From: Metridium senile
Lineage: Eukaryota > Cnidaria > Anthozoa > Actiniaria > Metridiidae
NCBI GenBank assembly: GCA_949775045.1
Contig: OX459100.1
Span: 8,095,194-8,159,193, forward strand
DNA length: 64,000 bases
Reading direction: 5' to 3'
The notes under the pieces were generated by a model, which saw only the letters and a list, made by a program, of their open reading frames with translations, ran no database searches and had not been told where the DNA came from. Below are positions 11,214 through 22,217 of this stretch, piece by piece. Position 1 is the stretch's first letter. Each line of letters opens with the position of its first letter. The position numbers were made by a program, and so were the translations under genes.

Positions 11214-11933
11214 ACTATTGTCGTGTGATAGTTCATCTCTCACTCATCTCGCAGCTACTCTTCAAGAATAGAAAACGTTCCTTCTTGCATGTCATCCCCT
11301 CAACCCCTAGTTCTTTTCTCTCTTTTGAGTTAGAATTCCCCATCAACTAGGCTCGGGCATGGATTATATGTGAGTTGAGTTTGTTTGATGTGTTCTTCTA
11401 TCCTATGCCATGAGGGTTTTTCTCCGGGTTATCCGGGTTTCCTCCATCTGTAAAACTGAACATGTGAGCTGAATTGTGTGAAAAATAATTAAACGTAAAG
11501 GTAGTGAGTGTGTGTCTGAATCTCCCCATTAGTAGGGCACACGTGTCCAGTCTAGAAGAATTGAGAAGTTAAAAAGTGATTTATTTATTTATTTAATTTT
11601 AGTCATCACTTGTTATTAAAGCTTAAACCTTGATTTTTAACTTATCGAAAAGTTTACATTCATTCGCTTTAGTTTCTGCCATGCAGCATGCACGAGTAAA
11701 GGAAGCAACGTCAGTGCACGTGCAGTGACAACGTGCTAGCGTTCCAAGTGCTTGGATAGGAGACGAATTAAGACGAAATTGAGAGCGTATTTGGAACTCT
11801 ATCTAATTAAGACGTCGTTGAGCCACGTGTCAAGAAAGAGTTAAATATTAGATAGATTGGAGTCAGTTTTTAAGTTACCGAGTATTACTAGAAGTTATTC
11901 TTGATTACAAAGTTATTTTAAAGCCGTTTAGGT

Positions 11934-12048
11934 CAGTTCAAACGTCGCATCTCACATGTGCCGAATCTAATTCAAATGAGCAAAACCGGCTATTGTTTTA
12001 ATTAATTTGCATTAGATTCGGCACATGTGAGATGCAACGTTTGAACTA
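11934..12048. mobile_element. short foldback MITE
   Basis: About 115 bp palindrome with agttcaaacgtcgcatctca and catgtgccgaatctaat arms on both sides. Confidence 0.85.
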
Positions 12049-12334
12049 GGTCGCAATTTAGAGTAAATAAAGTTCGAAAATCGTTAAAGAATTTACTGAA
12101 ATGGTTTAGTTTTACCGTTACTGAGAACTGGTGGTGACCGGGGGTCCCTTCTCGGGGTCTTGGCGGCTGGCGTAAAACTGACAGACCTAATGGTAGTAGT
12201 ATTAGACTGATGACGTACTACTGACTACTAACCCCCCACCCTCCCCTGGACAACACTTTACACAGCATGCGTTAACACGTATGTATGACGGGAAATGGTG
12301 ACGAGTTTTGCATGCATGGATTGAATGAAAAAAG

Positions 12335-12655
12335 GCAGTATTTCGCAATGCATTACTGGGTAGTTTAAATGTATAGTTCGCAAAGCATTACTGGGTAGTT
12401 TAAATGTATGGTTCGCAATGCATTACTGGGTACTTTCAATGTATGGTTCGCAATGCATTACCGGGTAGTTTTAATGTACGGTTCGCAATGCATTACTGGG
12501 TAGTTTCGATGCATTATGTATGGTTCGCAATGCATTTTACTAGGTAGTTTTAATATATCGTTTGCAAGGAATTCTGGGTAGTTTTAACATCGTTTACAAC
12601 GCTACACTACAGAATACTTTTAATGCATGGTTCGCAATGCTTCATTGGGTAATTA
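12335..12655. repeat. tandem repeat, ~40-60 bp unit
   Basis: About eight copies of ggttcgcaatgcattactgg, gtagttttaatgtat. It lies about 150 bp beyond the proposed receptor stop codon. Confidence 0.85.
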
Positions 12656-12737
12656 ATTGATAACATCCATAAAATAAGTTCAGCTTGGCAAAATGTTTTT
12701 CGTCACAATTTTTTATATATTTTATCTTTCATGCAGG

Positions 12738-12743
12738 TTTATT
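12738..12743 (-). terminator. possible polyadenylation signal of the adhesion GPCR
   Basis: AATAAA on the minus strand about 66 nt after the stop codon at 12809-12811. Supports the reading of 12809-12868 as a terminal exon. Motif only; AATAAA is common in AT-rich DNA. Confidence 0.4.
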
Positions 12744-12808
12744 TCTGTAATGCACATTATATTTTCATCGTTTATCATTAATAGTTTATAAATGATTAAT
12801 AGTCATAC

Positions 12809-12868
12809 TTACGGGATGTCCGGTGAGGGACAATTTAGAGACCAACGGCCTGAATCAGCATCGCCGAA
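12809..12868 (-). CDS. adhesion GPCR exon E37, C-terminal tail and stop
   Basis: Follows acceptor attctttctcag in phase 0. Reads FGDADSGRWSLNCPSPDIP then TAA at 12809-12811. The stop overlaps a perfect donor (CC|GTAAGTATG at 12812), so the exon may either end the protein or splice on to the candidate exon at 10019. An AATAAA lies downstream. Both options leave the receptor core intact. Confidence 0.6.
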   Translation of the reverse strand, partial: FGDADSGRWSLNCPSPDIP

Positions 12869-13259
12869 CTGAGAAAGAATCATTATCAACGTTTAACCGG
12901 GATCCCTGTGGTTGATGACAGATCCCTTAAATATCGTAGAGATATTTCGAGACGTTATTGAGTTATGTTTTGTTTTAATGATCCGTTGTTTTTAAACACT
13001 ATTTTGAAATAAACTTTAACGAAAAGAAAAACAGTGTTTGATTACAACGACATTCTTCATTAGGGAGCATTCATTTTTTAGAAGAGAGGGAGGGGAGGGC
13101 CGGAGCAATCACTTTTCACATTTGCCAAATTTGTTGGCCCCCAGCAAATTAATCTTTGATATTTTGACAATACCTACCATGGCCATCCAGACTAACATCA
13201 AGAAAAATCAAAGTGGCCATCCCTTTTCGTACTATGTAAATACTTGATGGCCATACCCT

Positions 13260-13300
13260 TAATTCCTCCAGCCCTCTCCCCCCCCCCCCTAAAAAACTGA
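13260..13300. repeat. poly-C tract
   Basis: A run of cytosines near 13276-13290 inside an otherwise unremarkable intron. ORFs on both strands across it have no recognisable content. Confidence 0.5.
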
Positions 13301-13498
13301 AAGCTCTCTTGATTAATGTGTGTAGATTTTTATATTTTACTGAGTTCATCTCACAGTACCATGATAACTTATTTTTTTAGTCTTTTATAAGGTTAAATTG
13401 CAATTATTGTATTGTATTTTATTTGTTTAGTTACAAAAAGGTTTATATATCATCAGTTTAATTGTTGTGGTTAGTACATGAGATATCAGTATACTTAC

Positions 13499-13542
13499 TG
13501 TCTGCATAGCCACGTGATCTTGAGCACCGGATAGCTTCACGT
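13499..13542 (-). CDS. adhesion GPCR exon E36, cytoplasmic tail
   Basis: Between acceptor tgtttatag and donor ACA|GTAAGTATA. Completes the codon from E35 (GAC) and reads DVKLSGAQDHVAMQT, ending in phase 0. Confidence 0.65.
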
Positions 13543-13679
13543 CTATAAACACATATCAGTGGTCAATAGAATATCAAATAAGTCACTTTTTTAACGTCTC
13601 ATTGTATTTAGCAAGATAAAAGTGCCCTTCTAATTGGGGAAATTAACACTCACTCACTACCTCTACGTTGAATATTTTA

Positions 13680-14075
13680 GCACACAACTATTCTCACTCT
13701 TCTTTTTTGCATGACATACACGAATATCATCATTATAGTCACCATCTCACAAAACATCATCATAATAATCTGTACCATAATTATCATCATCACTATCATT
13801 ATTGTCATCATTATCATAACTACTATCATTATTGTCATCACGATTCTCGCCAACATCAACATGCTATCTTAATGGAGCATATTCCTCAACATCATCATTA
13901 TCACCACCGTCGCAACTACCACCATCAGCATGCACATCATACATTACTATCATTATCACCACCACCACTACCACCTTCATCACCACCGTCATCATCATTA
14001 TCACCATCATCATCATTATCACCACTGTCGCCACCACCATTACTATCACCACCACCATTATTATCACCATAACAT
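13680..14075. repeat. ATC/ACC triplet array (intron)
   Basis: Interrupted (ATC)n/(ACC)n that begins about 14 bp past the donor of E35. The open frames on both strands are artefacts of the array. Confidence 0.9.
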
Positions 14076-14089
14076 ATCTTGACACGTAC

Positions 14090-14177
14090 CAGAAACGCTT
14101 CGAATGGCTTTAGTAACAATGATATCTTCATCTCCTGTAGAGTTAGTCTCACGAGAATTCATTCTTCGTTTAAATTC
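14090..14177 (-). CDS. adhesion GPCR exon E35, cytoplasmic tail
   Basis: Between acceptor ctcttttccag and donor TCTG|GTACGT, phase 0 to phase 1. Reads EFKRRMNSRETNSTGDED then IIVTKAIRSVS. Charged, Ser/Thr-containing tail, a plausible phosphorylation region (inference). Confidence 0.7.
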
Positions 14178-14370
14178 CTGGAAAAGAGAATTGTTGTCCA
14201 GGAAGTTAGAATGGCACAATCACCGAACACTACCTGATTTCAATTAACAACATTAAAGAAACTTATCTAAAATAAAACTGAAGTAACGAAAGAATATTCT
14301 TGCGTTAGTTTTTATTCTAAATACGTTTTCTTAATCTCTTTTACTTAAAGAAACTTATAAATCTTTATGT

Positions 14371-14816
14371 AGTGGCGGATCTAGGGGGAGGTCCTTTCGG
14401 TTACATAGATGGGAGGTCAAAAGGTTCATGGAACCCCCCTTTGTAACGACATTACACTGTCTGGAATCTCTTTTCTCTGCTCTTGGGCTACCTGTGGCTA
14501 CTCTCGCCCCAGTCTTCTATGTGTGGAACCCCCCTTTGTAACGACATTACACTGTCTGGAAACTCTTTTCTCTGCTCTTGGGCTACCTGTGGCTACTCTC
14601 GCCCCAGTCTTCTATGTGTGGAACCCCCCTTTGTAACGACATTACACTGTCTGGAATCTCTATTCTCTGCTCTTGGGCTACCTGTGGCTACTCTCGCCCC
14701 AGTCTTCTATGTGTGTAACGACAATACACTGTCTGAAATCTCTTTTCTCTGCTATTGGGCTACCTGTGGCTACTCTTGCCCCAGTCTCCCCCCTCTAAAA
14801 TCCTTGATCCGCCACT
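14371..14816. mobile_element. DNA transposon-like element with internal ~98 bp tandem repeat
   Basis: Terminal inverted repeats AGTGGCGGATCTAGGGGGAG and its counterpart TTGATCCGCCACT. Between them are about four copies of a roughly 98 bp unit (tttgtaacgacattacactg, tctgctcttgggctacctgt). It encodes no transposase and the open frames follow the repeat. Non-autonomous; superfamily not assigned. Confidence 0.8.
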
Positions 14817-14955
14817 GATGTGATTACGATTATATCGAGCTTACCTCGACGTTCTGTTAGAGAAGATCAAGTCAATCAGAGAAAAGAGAGAAGAGAAGAT
14901 TAAAACAGCATTAGTAGTCTGTTAAAGAACGTTATACGTTAAAGAAACTAAAGAT

Positions 14956-15152
14956 ACACCTAATTGCAACGAAAACGTTGTCCTGACTTTTGTAATTTAG
15001 TGGGAAAGGAATTCATTACAAGACAAAAGAAGATCACTCAAAGTCAAGGAATAACAAAAGAAAGAGTTCAGCTTGAGTGAATTTCTTTTAATTAATTCCT
15101 TTCTCACTAAATTACAAAAGTCAGGTCAACGTTCTCGTTACAATTAGGTGTG
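14956..15152. mobile_element. foldback MITE
   Basis: cacctaattgcaacgaaaac, then gacttttgtaatttagtggg on the left, inverted at the right end. Confidence 0.85.
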
Positions 15153-15411
15153 CACCTATTTCAATGAACGTTGTCCATCTGGAATGGTTGATCTGAGACC
15201 GATAGGAATTGTGGGAGCTCGTTAAACTGCAAATGCACTATCATAATCACGCTTGAATATTAATGTTTACTTCTGAAATACTGTTATCTGTAATTCAGCA
15301 CCATTCAAGCTATGTGATTAAAACAATGTATTTGAAATTTAATGAACTCCCACAATTCTTATCGGTATTACATCAACCATTCCAGATTGACAACGTTAAT
15401 TGAAATAGGTG
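15153..15411. mobile_element. foldback MITE, family D, copy 1
   Basis: Inverted ends cacctatttcaatgaacgtt, then gtccatctggaatggttgat. The interior includes atattaatgtttacttctga. Nearly identical to the copy at 27328-27578. It directly abuts the preceding foldback element. Confidence 0.85.
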
Positions 15412-15614
15412 TATACAGCAGATTTCGTATGACTATGAAAAGCTCACGGCACGAACTTGGTCAAGGCACGACAAGGCACAATCAAAATTCTAGAAACATC
15501 ACGGTCGTGGCAAGACAGGCACACGGCACTGAACTTATCACAGTCATACGAATATGATCTATGGTTTATGGTTGATTTTTCCTTCATACGGGACACTACA
15601 ACAGCTTACAAAGC

Positions 15615-15781
15615 CAATAGTCCTTTTCACAGTTCCGTTCAGTGACCATGAATGATAATTCCAAGTCGAGGTTCCAGTTGCTGCGCATGATAAAATATAG
15701 TTTTGCTATGCGCAGCACCTGGAACCTCGACTTGGAACTATTATTCGTGCTCACTGAACAGAATTTTATAAAGGTCTATTG
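15615..15781. mobile_element. foldback MITE, family E, copy 1
   Basis: Ends caatagtccttttcacagtt and aaggtctattg; arms ttccaagtcgaggttccagt and the inverse. A second copy is at 48524-48677. Confidence 0.8.
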
Positions 15782-15785
15782 ACAG

Positions 15786-15946
15786 TGGGTCCTTAGCCTG
15801 CGTGGCGGCTCTTGGGGATTGGGGGAGAGAGGGGGAGGGGAGGTATGGCGGGGAGAAGGAGGGAAGGAAGCTCTCCCTTCTTCCCTCTTCCCTCCCCTTC
15901 TCTCCCCAAACCCTAGAGCCGCCACGTGCACACAGGCTAGTGGGCC
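15786..15946. mobile_element. foldback element, GC-rich
   Basis: agcctgcgtggcggctct on the left and agagccgccacgtgcacaca on the right, with purine- and pyrimidine-rich inner arms (gggagagagggggag / ctccccttctctcccc). Confidence 0.75.
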
Positions 15947-16189
15947 CTCTAATTATGAAGTTTGAAGTTATTCAGTTAATTTCAAGAAAACATGCGAATA
16001 TTACATAAATTACGCGAAGATTGGGACCTCTAATTATAAAGTTATTCATTAAATTAAATATTAATTTCAAGAAAACATGCAAATATAACATAAATTACGC
16101 AAAGATTGGGCCCTCTAATTATATAAAGTTATTCAGTAAAGATTTATTTGAAGAAAACATACAAATATTACATAAATTACGCGAAGATT
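15941..16189. repeat. tandem repeat, ~80 bp x 3
   Basis: Three copies of ggg(c/a)cctctaattat, aaagttattcagt, gaaaacatgc and acataaattacgcgaagatt. Confidence 0.85.
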
Positions 16190-16205
16190 TAAAAACAGTA
16201 AATAC

Positions 16206-16292
16206 CTTATGGTGGTTGCCCGAGGACAGCGAGTGTTCGGGCATTTTGTTCAGCGTGCGCTTTTCGTGGAGTCGTTTGTATGCAACACGAAC
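16206..16292 (-). CDS. adhesion GPCR exon E34, membrane-proximal tail
   Basis: Between acceptor ttttccttcag and donor AAG|GTATTTAC, phase 0 both ends, 29 codons. Begins VRVAYKRLHEKR, the basic motif that follows helix 7 (helix 8 region) in adhesion GPCRs, then NKMPEHSLSSGNHHK. Confidence 0.82.
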
Positions 16293-16373
16293 CTGAAGGA
16301 AAACAATTATGGGTTAGCACCATATTTGGAAAGGCAACGTTTATTTGGTAACAATGTGAAACAAGTAGCTTAC

Positions 16374-16415
16374 CTCAGAATTTCCAATGCAGTGGAATGC
16401 AAATATAAACAGGCC
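16374..16415 (-). CDS. adhesion GPCR exon E33, end of TM7
   Basis: 14-codon micro-exon between acceptor tacctcttttag and donor GAG|GTAAGC. Reads GLFIFAFHCIGNSE, the hallmark end of TM7 in adhesion GPCRs (Q-G-x-F-I-F-x-F-H-C). Phase 0 on both sides. Confidence 0.9.
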
Positions 16416-16444
16416 CTAAAAGAGGTAAGGATGGTAAGTAGTGA

Positions 16445-16950
<506 letters not shown>

Positions 16951-16954
16951 TTAC

Positions 16955-17081
16955 CTGCAGTGAGTTAAGAATAGCGAAGACATATTGGAATGCAATGGTC
17001 TTCTCATTGACAGCCATGAGTCCAAACACCCAGGTAAGACCGAGTAACGGTAATAGCACAACCATTCCTTTTAGACCAGCC
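16955..17081 (-). CDS. adhesion GPCR exon E32, TM6 and start of TM7
   Basis: Acceptor gttattgactgtag; donor CAG|GTAAGG. One base completes Lys from E31, then [20 protein letters not shown], the TM6 motif G-L-T-W-x-F-G of adhesion GPCRs, followed by [20 protein letters not shown] and LQ. Signalling-core helices. Confidence 0.92.
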
Positions 17082-17209
17082 CTACAGTCAATAACAATAA
17101 CATTCTCTCTCAATTTAACACTTTTTCTGATTACAGGAAAAACGATTTAACAACAAGATACGGGGAACCCCAGTGGTGAGCAATGACAAGATGGTATTTA
17201 ACCTTAGTC

Positions 17210-17413
17210 ACCCTGAGTCATCTTGAAAGTAGTTGCATCGAAAGTAGTTGTTGCATCGAAACGAGACGAACGTTGAGCTTGCAATGATAGAGACCTTTTA
17301 ACACCTCGCAGAACAATTATTCACGTGTCTCTAGCTTTGCAAGCTCAACGTTCGTCTCGCTTCGATGCAAAGGCCCGGCTACCTTTCAAGATGGCGCAGG
17401 AAACTGTCAAGGA
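17210..17413. mobile_element. foldback MITE, family C, copy 2
   Basis: Arms gacgaacgttgagcttgcaa and its inverse, outer end tttcaagatggcgcagg. Left end truncated or rearranged (a short duplication ttgcatcgaaagtagttg). Confidence 0.8.
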
Positions 17414-17647
17414 AACTACTTTAAAACCGCTAAATTGCTGGTGAACGTTTGTGATGACCAAGGACTACAATCTTGGACAAAGGCTGTTAGGACTTTCGTG
17501 ATGTTAAAAAGAATGCTCTTCTCTCATCAGACTTTCGTGCTGTTTTCCTTCCAAATATTTAAGTAGTCCCCTTGTATGCAATGTCGATCTACGCAGGTTG
17601 CCGTTGTGTTCGCAGCCACTGCCGAACATTGTATAACCTTCAGTGTA

Positions 17648-17972
17648 TACGATAGGTAATATAATGAAATTTGTAACACCGTAAAAAGTGTTGACTTAAC
17701 TTTACTGACGTTGCGAGATTTAGCCCTTCGTCGGAGTAAATTAAAGCTCGAAACGTCAATAAAGTCTACATTTTTTACGGTGTTACAAATTTCATTCTAT
17801 TACCTATCGTTTATATCAAACACCGACGCAGCCTATACCAGTTTACTCGCTAGTTTCCATTCAGTAAAGTTAAGTCAACATTTTTTACGGTGTTACAAAT
17901 TTCATTGTATTACCTATCGTTTATATCAAACACCGACGCAGCCTATATTAGTTTACTTGCTAGTTTCCATTT
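17648..17972. mobile_element. dispersed repeat family B, copy 2 (rearranged)
   Basis: Contains both orientations of the unit: cgataggtaatataatgaaa at the left and two direct copies of tttttacggtgttacaaatt, cacc gacgcagcctata and gtttac(t)cgctagtttcc at the right. The segment tcggagtaaattaaagctcg followed by aaacgtcaataaag shows the GAAACGTC-type motif. Confidence 0.75.
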
Positions 17973-17997
17973 AATATATCCTTAAGTGTATACTTAC

Positions 17998-18086
17998 TTG
18001 ACTTGTGATGTGTTACCAGGGTTTTGGATGGATGACACCGATGCAAGAATGACTTTAATAACCATCACCATGACCACCAAGTTGAT
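17998..18086 (-). CDS. adhesion GPCR exon E31, TM5 end and intracellular loop 3
   Basis: Acceptor ttttagatcaac (TAG|ATC) and donor GTCAA|GTAAGTAT. Reads INLVVMVMVIKVILASVSSI then QNPGNTSQV, phase 0 to phase 2. Continues TM5 into loop 3. Confidence 0.88.
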
Positions 18087-18119
18087 CTAAAAAGGATGGT
18101 GAACATTAAAATAAAAAAA

Positions 18120-19285
18120 ACATGGATTATGATGACAGTAGAGATGACGATAATGAAAGTGATGATAATAATGATGATGATGATTATGAGGGAAATAATG
18201 ATAAGCATTATTCTGATTATGATGGTGAAAATGAAAATGATGGTCATTATAATGATAATGATGATGATGGTGATGAGGGTAATAATGGTAAATATTATGA
18301 TAATGATAATGATAATGACGACGATAATGATAGTTCTAATGATGCTGATGATGATAGTTCTAATGATGCTGATGATGATAGTTCTAATGATGCTGATGAT
18401 GATAGTTCTAATGATGCTGATGATGATAGTTCTAATGATGCTGATGATGATAGTTCTAATGATGCTGATGATGATAGTTCTAATGATGCTGATGATGACA
18501 ATTATAATGATGCTGATAATGATAGTTCTAATGATGCTGATGATAGTTCTAATGATGCTGATGATGATAGTTCTAATGATGCTGATGATGATAGTTCTAA
18601 TGATGCTGATAATGATAGTTCTAATGATGCTGATGATGATAGTTCTAATGATGCTGATGATGATAGTTCTAATGATGCTGATGATGATAGTTCTAATGAT
18701 GCTGATAATGATAGTTCTAATGATGCTGATGATGATAGTTCTAATGATGCTGATGATGATAGTTCTAATGATGCTGATGATGATAGTTCTAATGATGCTG
18801 ATGATGATAGTTCTAATGATGCTGATGATGATAGTTCTAATGATGCTGATGATGACAATTATAATGATGCTGATAATGATAGTTCTAATGATGCTGATGA
18901 TGATAGTTCTAATGATGCTGATGATGATAGTTCTAATGATGCTGATGATGATAGTTCTAATGATGCTGATAATGATAGTTCTAATGATGCTGATGATGAT
19001 AGTTCTAATGATGCTGATGATGATAGTTCTAATGATGCTGATGATGATAGTTCTAATGATGCTGATAATGATAGTTCTAATGATGCTGATGATGATAGTT
19101 CTAATGATGCTGATGATGATAGTTCTAATGATGCTGATGATGATAGTTCTAATGATGCTGATGATGATAGTTCTAATGATGCTGATGATGATAGTTCTAA
19201 TGATGCTGATGATGATAGTTCTAATGATGCTGATGATGATAGTTCTAATGATGCTGATGATGACAATTATAATGATGCCGATGAT
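18120..19285. repeat. 24-bp minisatellite (GATGATGATAGTTCTAATGATGCT family)
   Basis: A leading GAT-rich section, then roughly 38 copies of a 24 bp unit (gatgatagttctaatgatgc) from about 18330 to 19265. Variant units containing gacaattataatgat recur near 18492, 18850 and 19258, so blocks of 15-17 units were duplicated. It lies in the intron between E30 and E31. The 394-454 codon frames on the plus strand follow from the stop-free 24-mer and are not genes. Confidence 0.95.
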
Positions 19286-19298
19286 AAAGTATACTTAC

Positions 19299-19365
19299 AC
19301 ACATAATGATGAGCACTGGGCCTACAAAGGCCCATATCAAACCATCTTTGATAGATATCCAACAC
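19299..19365 (-). CDS. adhesion GPCR exon E30, extracellular loop 2 and TM5
   Basis: Acceptor catatgttttag; donor TGT|GTAAGTAT. Reads CWISIKDGLIWAFVGPVLII then MC. The conserved loop-2 Cys-Trp and the IWAFVGP of TM5 are diagnostic of class B2 (adhesion) GPCRs. Phase 2 to 0. Confidence 0.92.
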
Positions 19366-19427
19366 CTAAAACATATGCACCAAAAGATAATCAACAGAAT
19401 TCAGGGGTCGTAAGTAAGAACACTGTA

Positions 19428-19526
19428 AGAGGTTTTTTACCCTGGTTACTAGGGGCTTGACTAGCGGCTCAAAATACATAGCAGGGGGAGAGTTAGTCAA
19501 GCCTCTGGTGACCAGGGTAGAGGTTA
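19428..19526. repeat. foldback repeat
   Basis: aggttttttaccctggttac and gtgaccagggtagaggtt arms around gactagcggctcaa. Confidence 0.65.
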
Positions 19527-19570
19527 TTGCGTCTCCCTCCTTGAATAAAGCTATTGTATTGTACTTTATA

Positions 19571-19701
19571 ATATACTGGAATATCCAACGAGCCAACCTC
19601 GTTCCCAGGACCCTCTCCCTTCGCTTTTGGGTTGGGCGGGAACCAACCAAAAAGGGAAGGGAGAGGGCCCTGAGAACGAGGTTGATTTTCTAGTATATAC
19701 A
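19571..19701. mobile_element. foldback MITE
   Basis: ccaacctcgttcccaggacc, then ctctcccttcgctttt on the left, inverted at the right, with tatactgga / ctagtatata outer ends. Confidence 0.75.
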
Positions 19702-19966
19702 CGAGCGTTTAGGCGAGTGTGAGTATGCAAAGAAAATGCAAAGATTGACGATTTGGATATTCACGGTATGTCACGGAAAAAAAACAATGTATAACTATTT
19801 TATCCCACATCATATAAAATAAAGAAAACCCGCAATGCCTCATGGGAAGAGGCAGTTGATTACCGCCGAATATACAACGGCTTTCAAGCATTCTGATTGG
19901 CTGTATTTGATATGATATGGGATACAATCGATTATCTTAGTGCATCGCGTGTCATGTTCCACTTAC

Positions 19967-20033
19967 GCTGTTTCTGTCCCATATCCACCTATTCGTGAAG
20001 CAGCTGAGATAATGACGATGATGAGAGGAGCTC
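19967..20033 (-). CDS. adhesion GPCR exon E29, TM4
   Basis: Acceptor ttttttttccag; donor ACAGC|GTAAGTGG. Two bases complete Gly, then APLIIVIISAASRIGGYGTE followed by T, phase 1 to 2. With E28 it forms GWGAPLIIVIIS, the standard TM4 start of adhesion GPCRs. Confidence 0.9.
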
Positions 20034-20046
20034 CTGGAAAAAAAGA

Positions 20047-20712
20047 TCATCGATCATTCGTTCGAATTGGAGGATAATCTGTTACTAATTGCTTGATCGT
20101 TTGTTCCAATTGCTTGAAAATTCCTTTCCAAACATTGATCGTTTGAACCAATGATTTGATCTTATTTTAAGTTATTTAATTTGTGTTGTCAGTGACTTGA
20201 TCGTTTAATCTAATTATTTATTTATGTTGATAATTTGTTCTATGTTGATAATTTGTTCTATGTTGATCAGTTGTTCTATTCTTGATCATTTGTTCTATTC
20301 TTGATCATTTGTTCTTGTTATTTGCTAATTCTTTTCATTTTTGATCAGCTGTTCTAACTACTTAACCATTTGTTTAACAATGCTAGATGAAGACTTCCAA
20401 TTGCTTGTTCATCTGTTTCGTCTGTGTGATCATTCGTTCTAATTATTTGATCATGGATTTCAATTACACATTCATTGCTTGTTCATCTGTTACAATTGTT
20501 GATCATCCCTTCGAGTTTTAATTACATGATTACGCGTTTGTTTTAGTTGCGCGATCATTGCTTCTAATTGAATGATCATTGCTTCAAGTTGCGCAATAAC
20601 TGCTTTTAATTGTTCGAACATTTCTTTTAATTGTACGATCATTGCTTCTAATTACACGGTCATTGCTTATAATTGCACGATCATTGCTTCTAATTGCACG
20701 ACCATTCATTCC
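20047..20712. repeat. degenerate tandem repeat, ~20-25 bp unit
   Basis: Diverged copies of ttgatcatttgttctaatt-like units, ending with cattgcttctaattgcacga units. Intron between E28 and E29. A similar gatcg/gatcatttg vocabulary is seen at 47150-48245. Confidence 0.7.
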
Positions 20713-20732
20713 ATTCATATATCACTACTTAC

Positions 20733-20886
20733 CCCATCCCAGCATGTAATAGTATTTCATTTTACTCGTCTCTGAGCTGAACACCTCGATGACTTTAGTG
20801 TAGAGATGAATTCCTTCACAACACATCCAGGCGAAGGCAGCCATGTAGAGGTAGTGTAACGATAATGCAACGATCTTACAAGCAAT
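20733..20886 (-). CDS. adhesion GPCR exon E28, TM3 and intracellular loop 2
   Basis: Acceptor tctctaccaatcag; donor TGGG|GTAAGTAG, 51 codons plus one base. Reads IACKIVALSLHYLYMAAFAW, MCCEGIHLYTKVIEVFSSET, SKMKYYYMLGW. The H-Y-x-x-x-A-x-x-x-W-M-x-x-E-G-x-x-L-Y motif of TM3 is intact. Diverged copies of this acceptor and the first ~12 codons are tandemly repeated at 20950-21650. Confidence 0.92.
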
Positions 20887-20889
20887 CTG

Positions 20890-21650
20890 ATTGGTAGAGA
20901 AATGTAACGCATTACACACAGATAAAAATGCCTCAAAATGAGCAATCAGCGTAACGCAACGTAACACAATGGATAAGAATGGATAAGAACTGTAACGCAT
21001 TATATAACGTAACGTAAATGACAATGGGACAGTGTAACGGTAACGCAACGATCTTGAAAACTATCTGAATGGATGAGAACTGTCACGCATTATATAACGT
21101 AACGTAAATTGCAATGGGACAGTGTAACGGTAACGCAACTATCTTGAAAACTATCTGAATGGATGAGATCTGTAACGCATTATATAACGTAGCGTAACGT
21201 AAACGACAATGGGACAGTGTAACGGTAACGCAACGATCTTGAAAACTATCTGAATAGATGAGAACTGTAACGCATTATATAACGTAAGGTAAGGTAAACG
21301 GCAATGGGACAGTGTAACGGTAACGCAACGATCTTGAAAACTATCTGAATGGATGAGAACTGGACAGTGTAACGGTAACGCAACGATCTTACAAGCAATC
21401 TGATTCGACGAGAAATATCACGCATTACACACATATAGAACGGCTCAAAATGAGCAATCAGTGTAACGTAACGTAGCCTTAACAAGACTGGGGTAATGCC
21501 GTAAGCGTAATACAACTACATTACAAACAATAATGAATAGATGAGAACTGTAAAGCGTTATAAAACGACATTAGAGCAGTTTAACGGTAACGCAACGATC
21601 TTGCATGCAAGCAATCTGATTGGACGAGAGATGTCACACATTACATACGT
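20890..21650. repeat. minisatellite derived from the TM3 exon boundary
   Basis: About six extra diverged copies, at roughly 90 bp spacing near 21030, 21119, 21214, 21308, 21362 and 21577, of the segment agtgtaacggtaacgcaacg, atcttacaagcaatctgatt. In antisense this is the 3' splice site and first codons of E28 (IACKIVAL). The copies near 21362 and 21577 are closest to the exon. Confidence 0.85.
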
Positions 21651-21911
21651 AGAATGCCTGTTCTTTCACCACATTCAGTACAATTCTGAAGTATACTCGT
21701 TAAGTGCCACTTATCAACTAAAATCTTATTCAAAATAACATGGCACACTTCATGTTCCCCTCTCCCCTTTCGCAATGCTGTTTACTGTAATTATTAGCAT
21801 GAAATCAATGTAAAATGATCAACCAACTACTAAACAACATTGGAGGGGGCCAAATGAGTGATGTGTCCCACTATTTATGCATAAGTTTGTAGCTAAAAAT
21901 AGTTTACTTAC

Positions 21912-22014
21912 AGGGTTATAGACAGCGTCGATTCCAGCCAAGAAGATGATCTGCGCAAGTCCAATCGCGACTACAAGGTTCTTGTGGATGGATGTGCGCT
22001 CTGACGCAAGTGTC
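21912..22014 (-). CDS. adhesion GPCR exon E27, intracellular loop 1 and TM2
   Basis: Acceptor ttgttgttgtgtag; donor CCT|GTAAGTAA. Reads TLASERTSIHKNLVVAIGLA then QIIFLAGIDAVYNP, 34 codons, phase 2 to 0. R-T-x-I-H-x-N-L is the conserved TM2 start of adhesion GPCRs. Confidence 0.92.
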
Positions 22015-22217
22015 CTACACAACAACAACAACAACAACAACAATGAAATAAGTTAGAACAGTTGTTGAAAATAGTTCAATATTTCAAGAAATAGAAAACG
22101 CGCGCGCGTGCTGTATGCAGTTATAAAGTACGAGGGGATTGACAGAACACGAGAGAAGTGTTAAGAGAAGCACGAAGCAACGAAGTATTTACGCTTTTTT
22201 TTAAGTATTTGACTTAC

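Noticed and set aside
11640..12240. Possible LTR remnant ending near ggtggtgaccgggggtccc
   Set aside because: No matching second LTR, primer-binding site or polyprotein could be identified.
18096..19460. 454- and 394-codon plus-strand frames (DSSNDADD repeats)
   Set aside because: 24 bp minisatellite within the E30-E31 intron; the opposite strand is also open, as expected for the unit.
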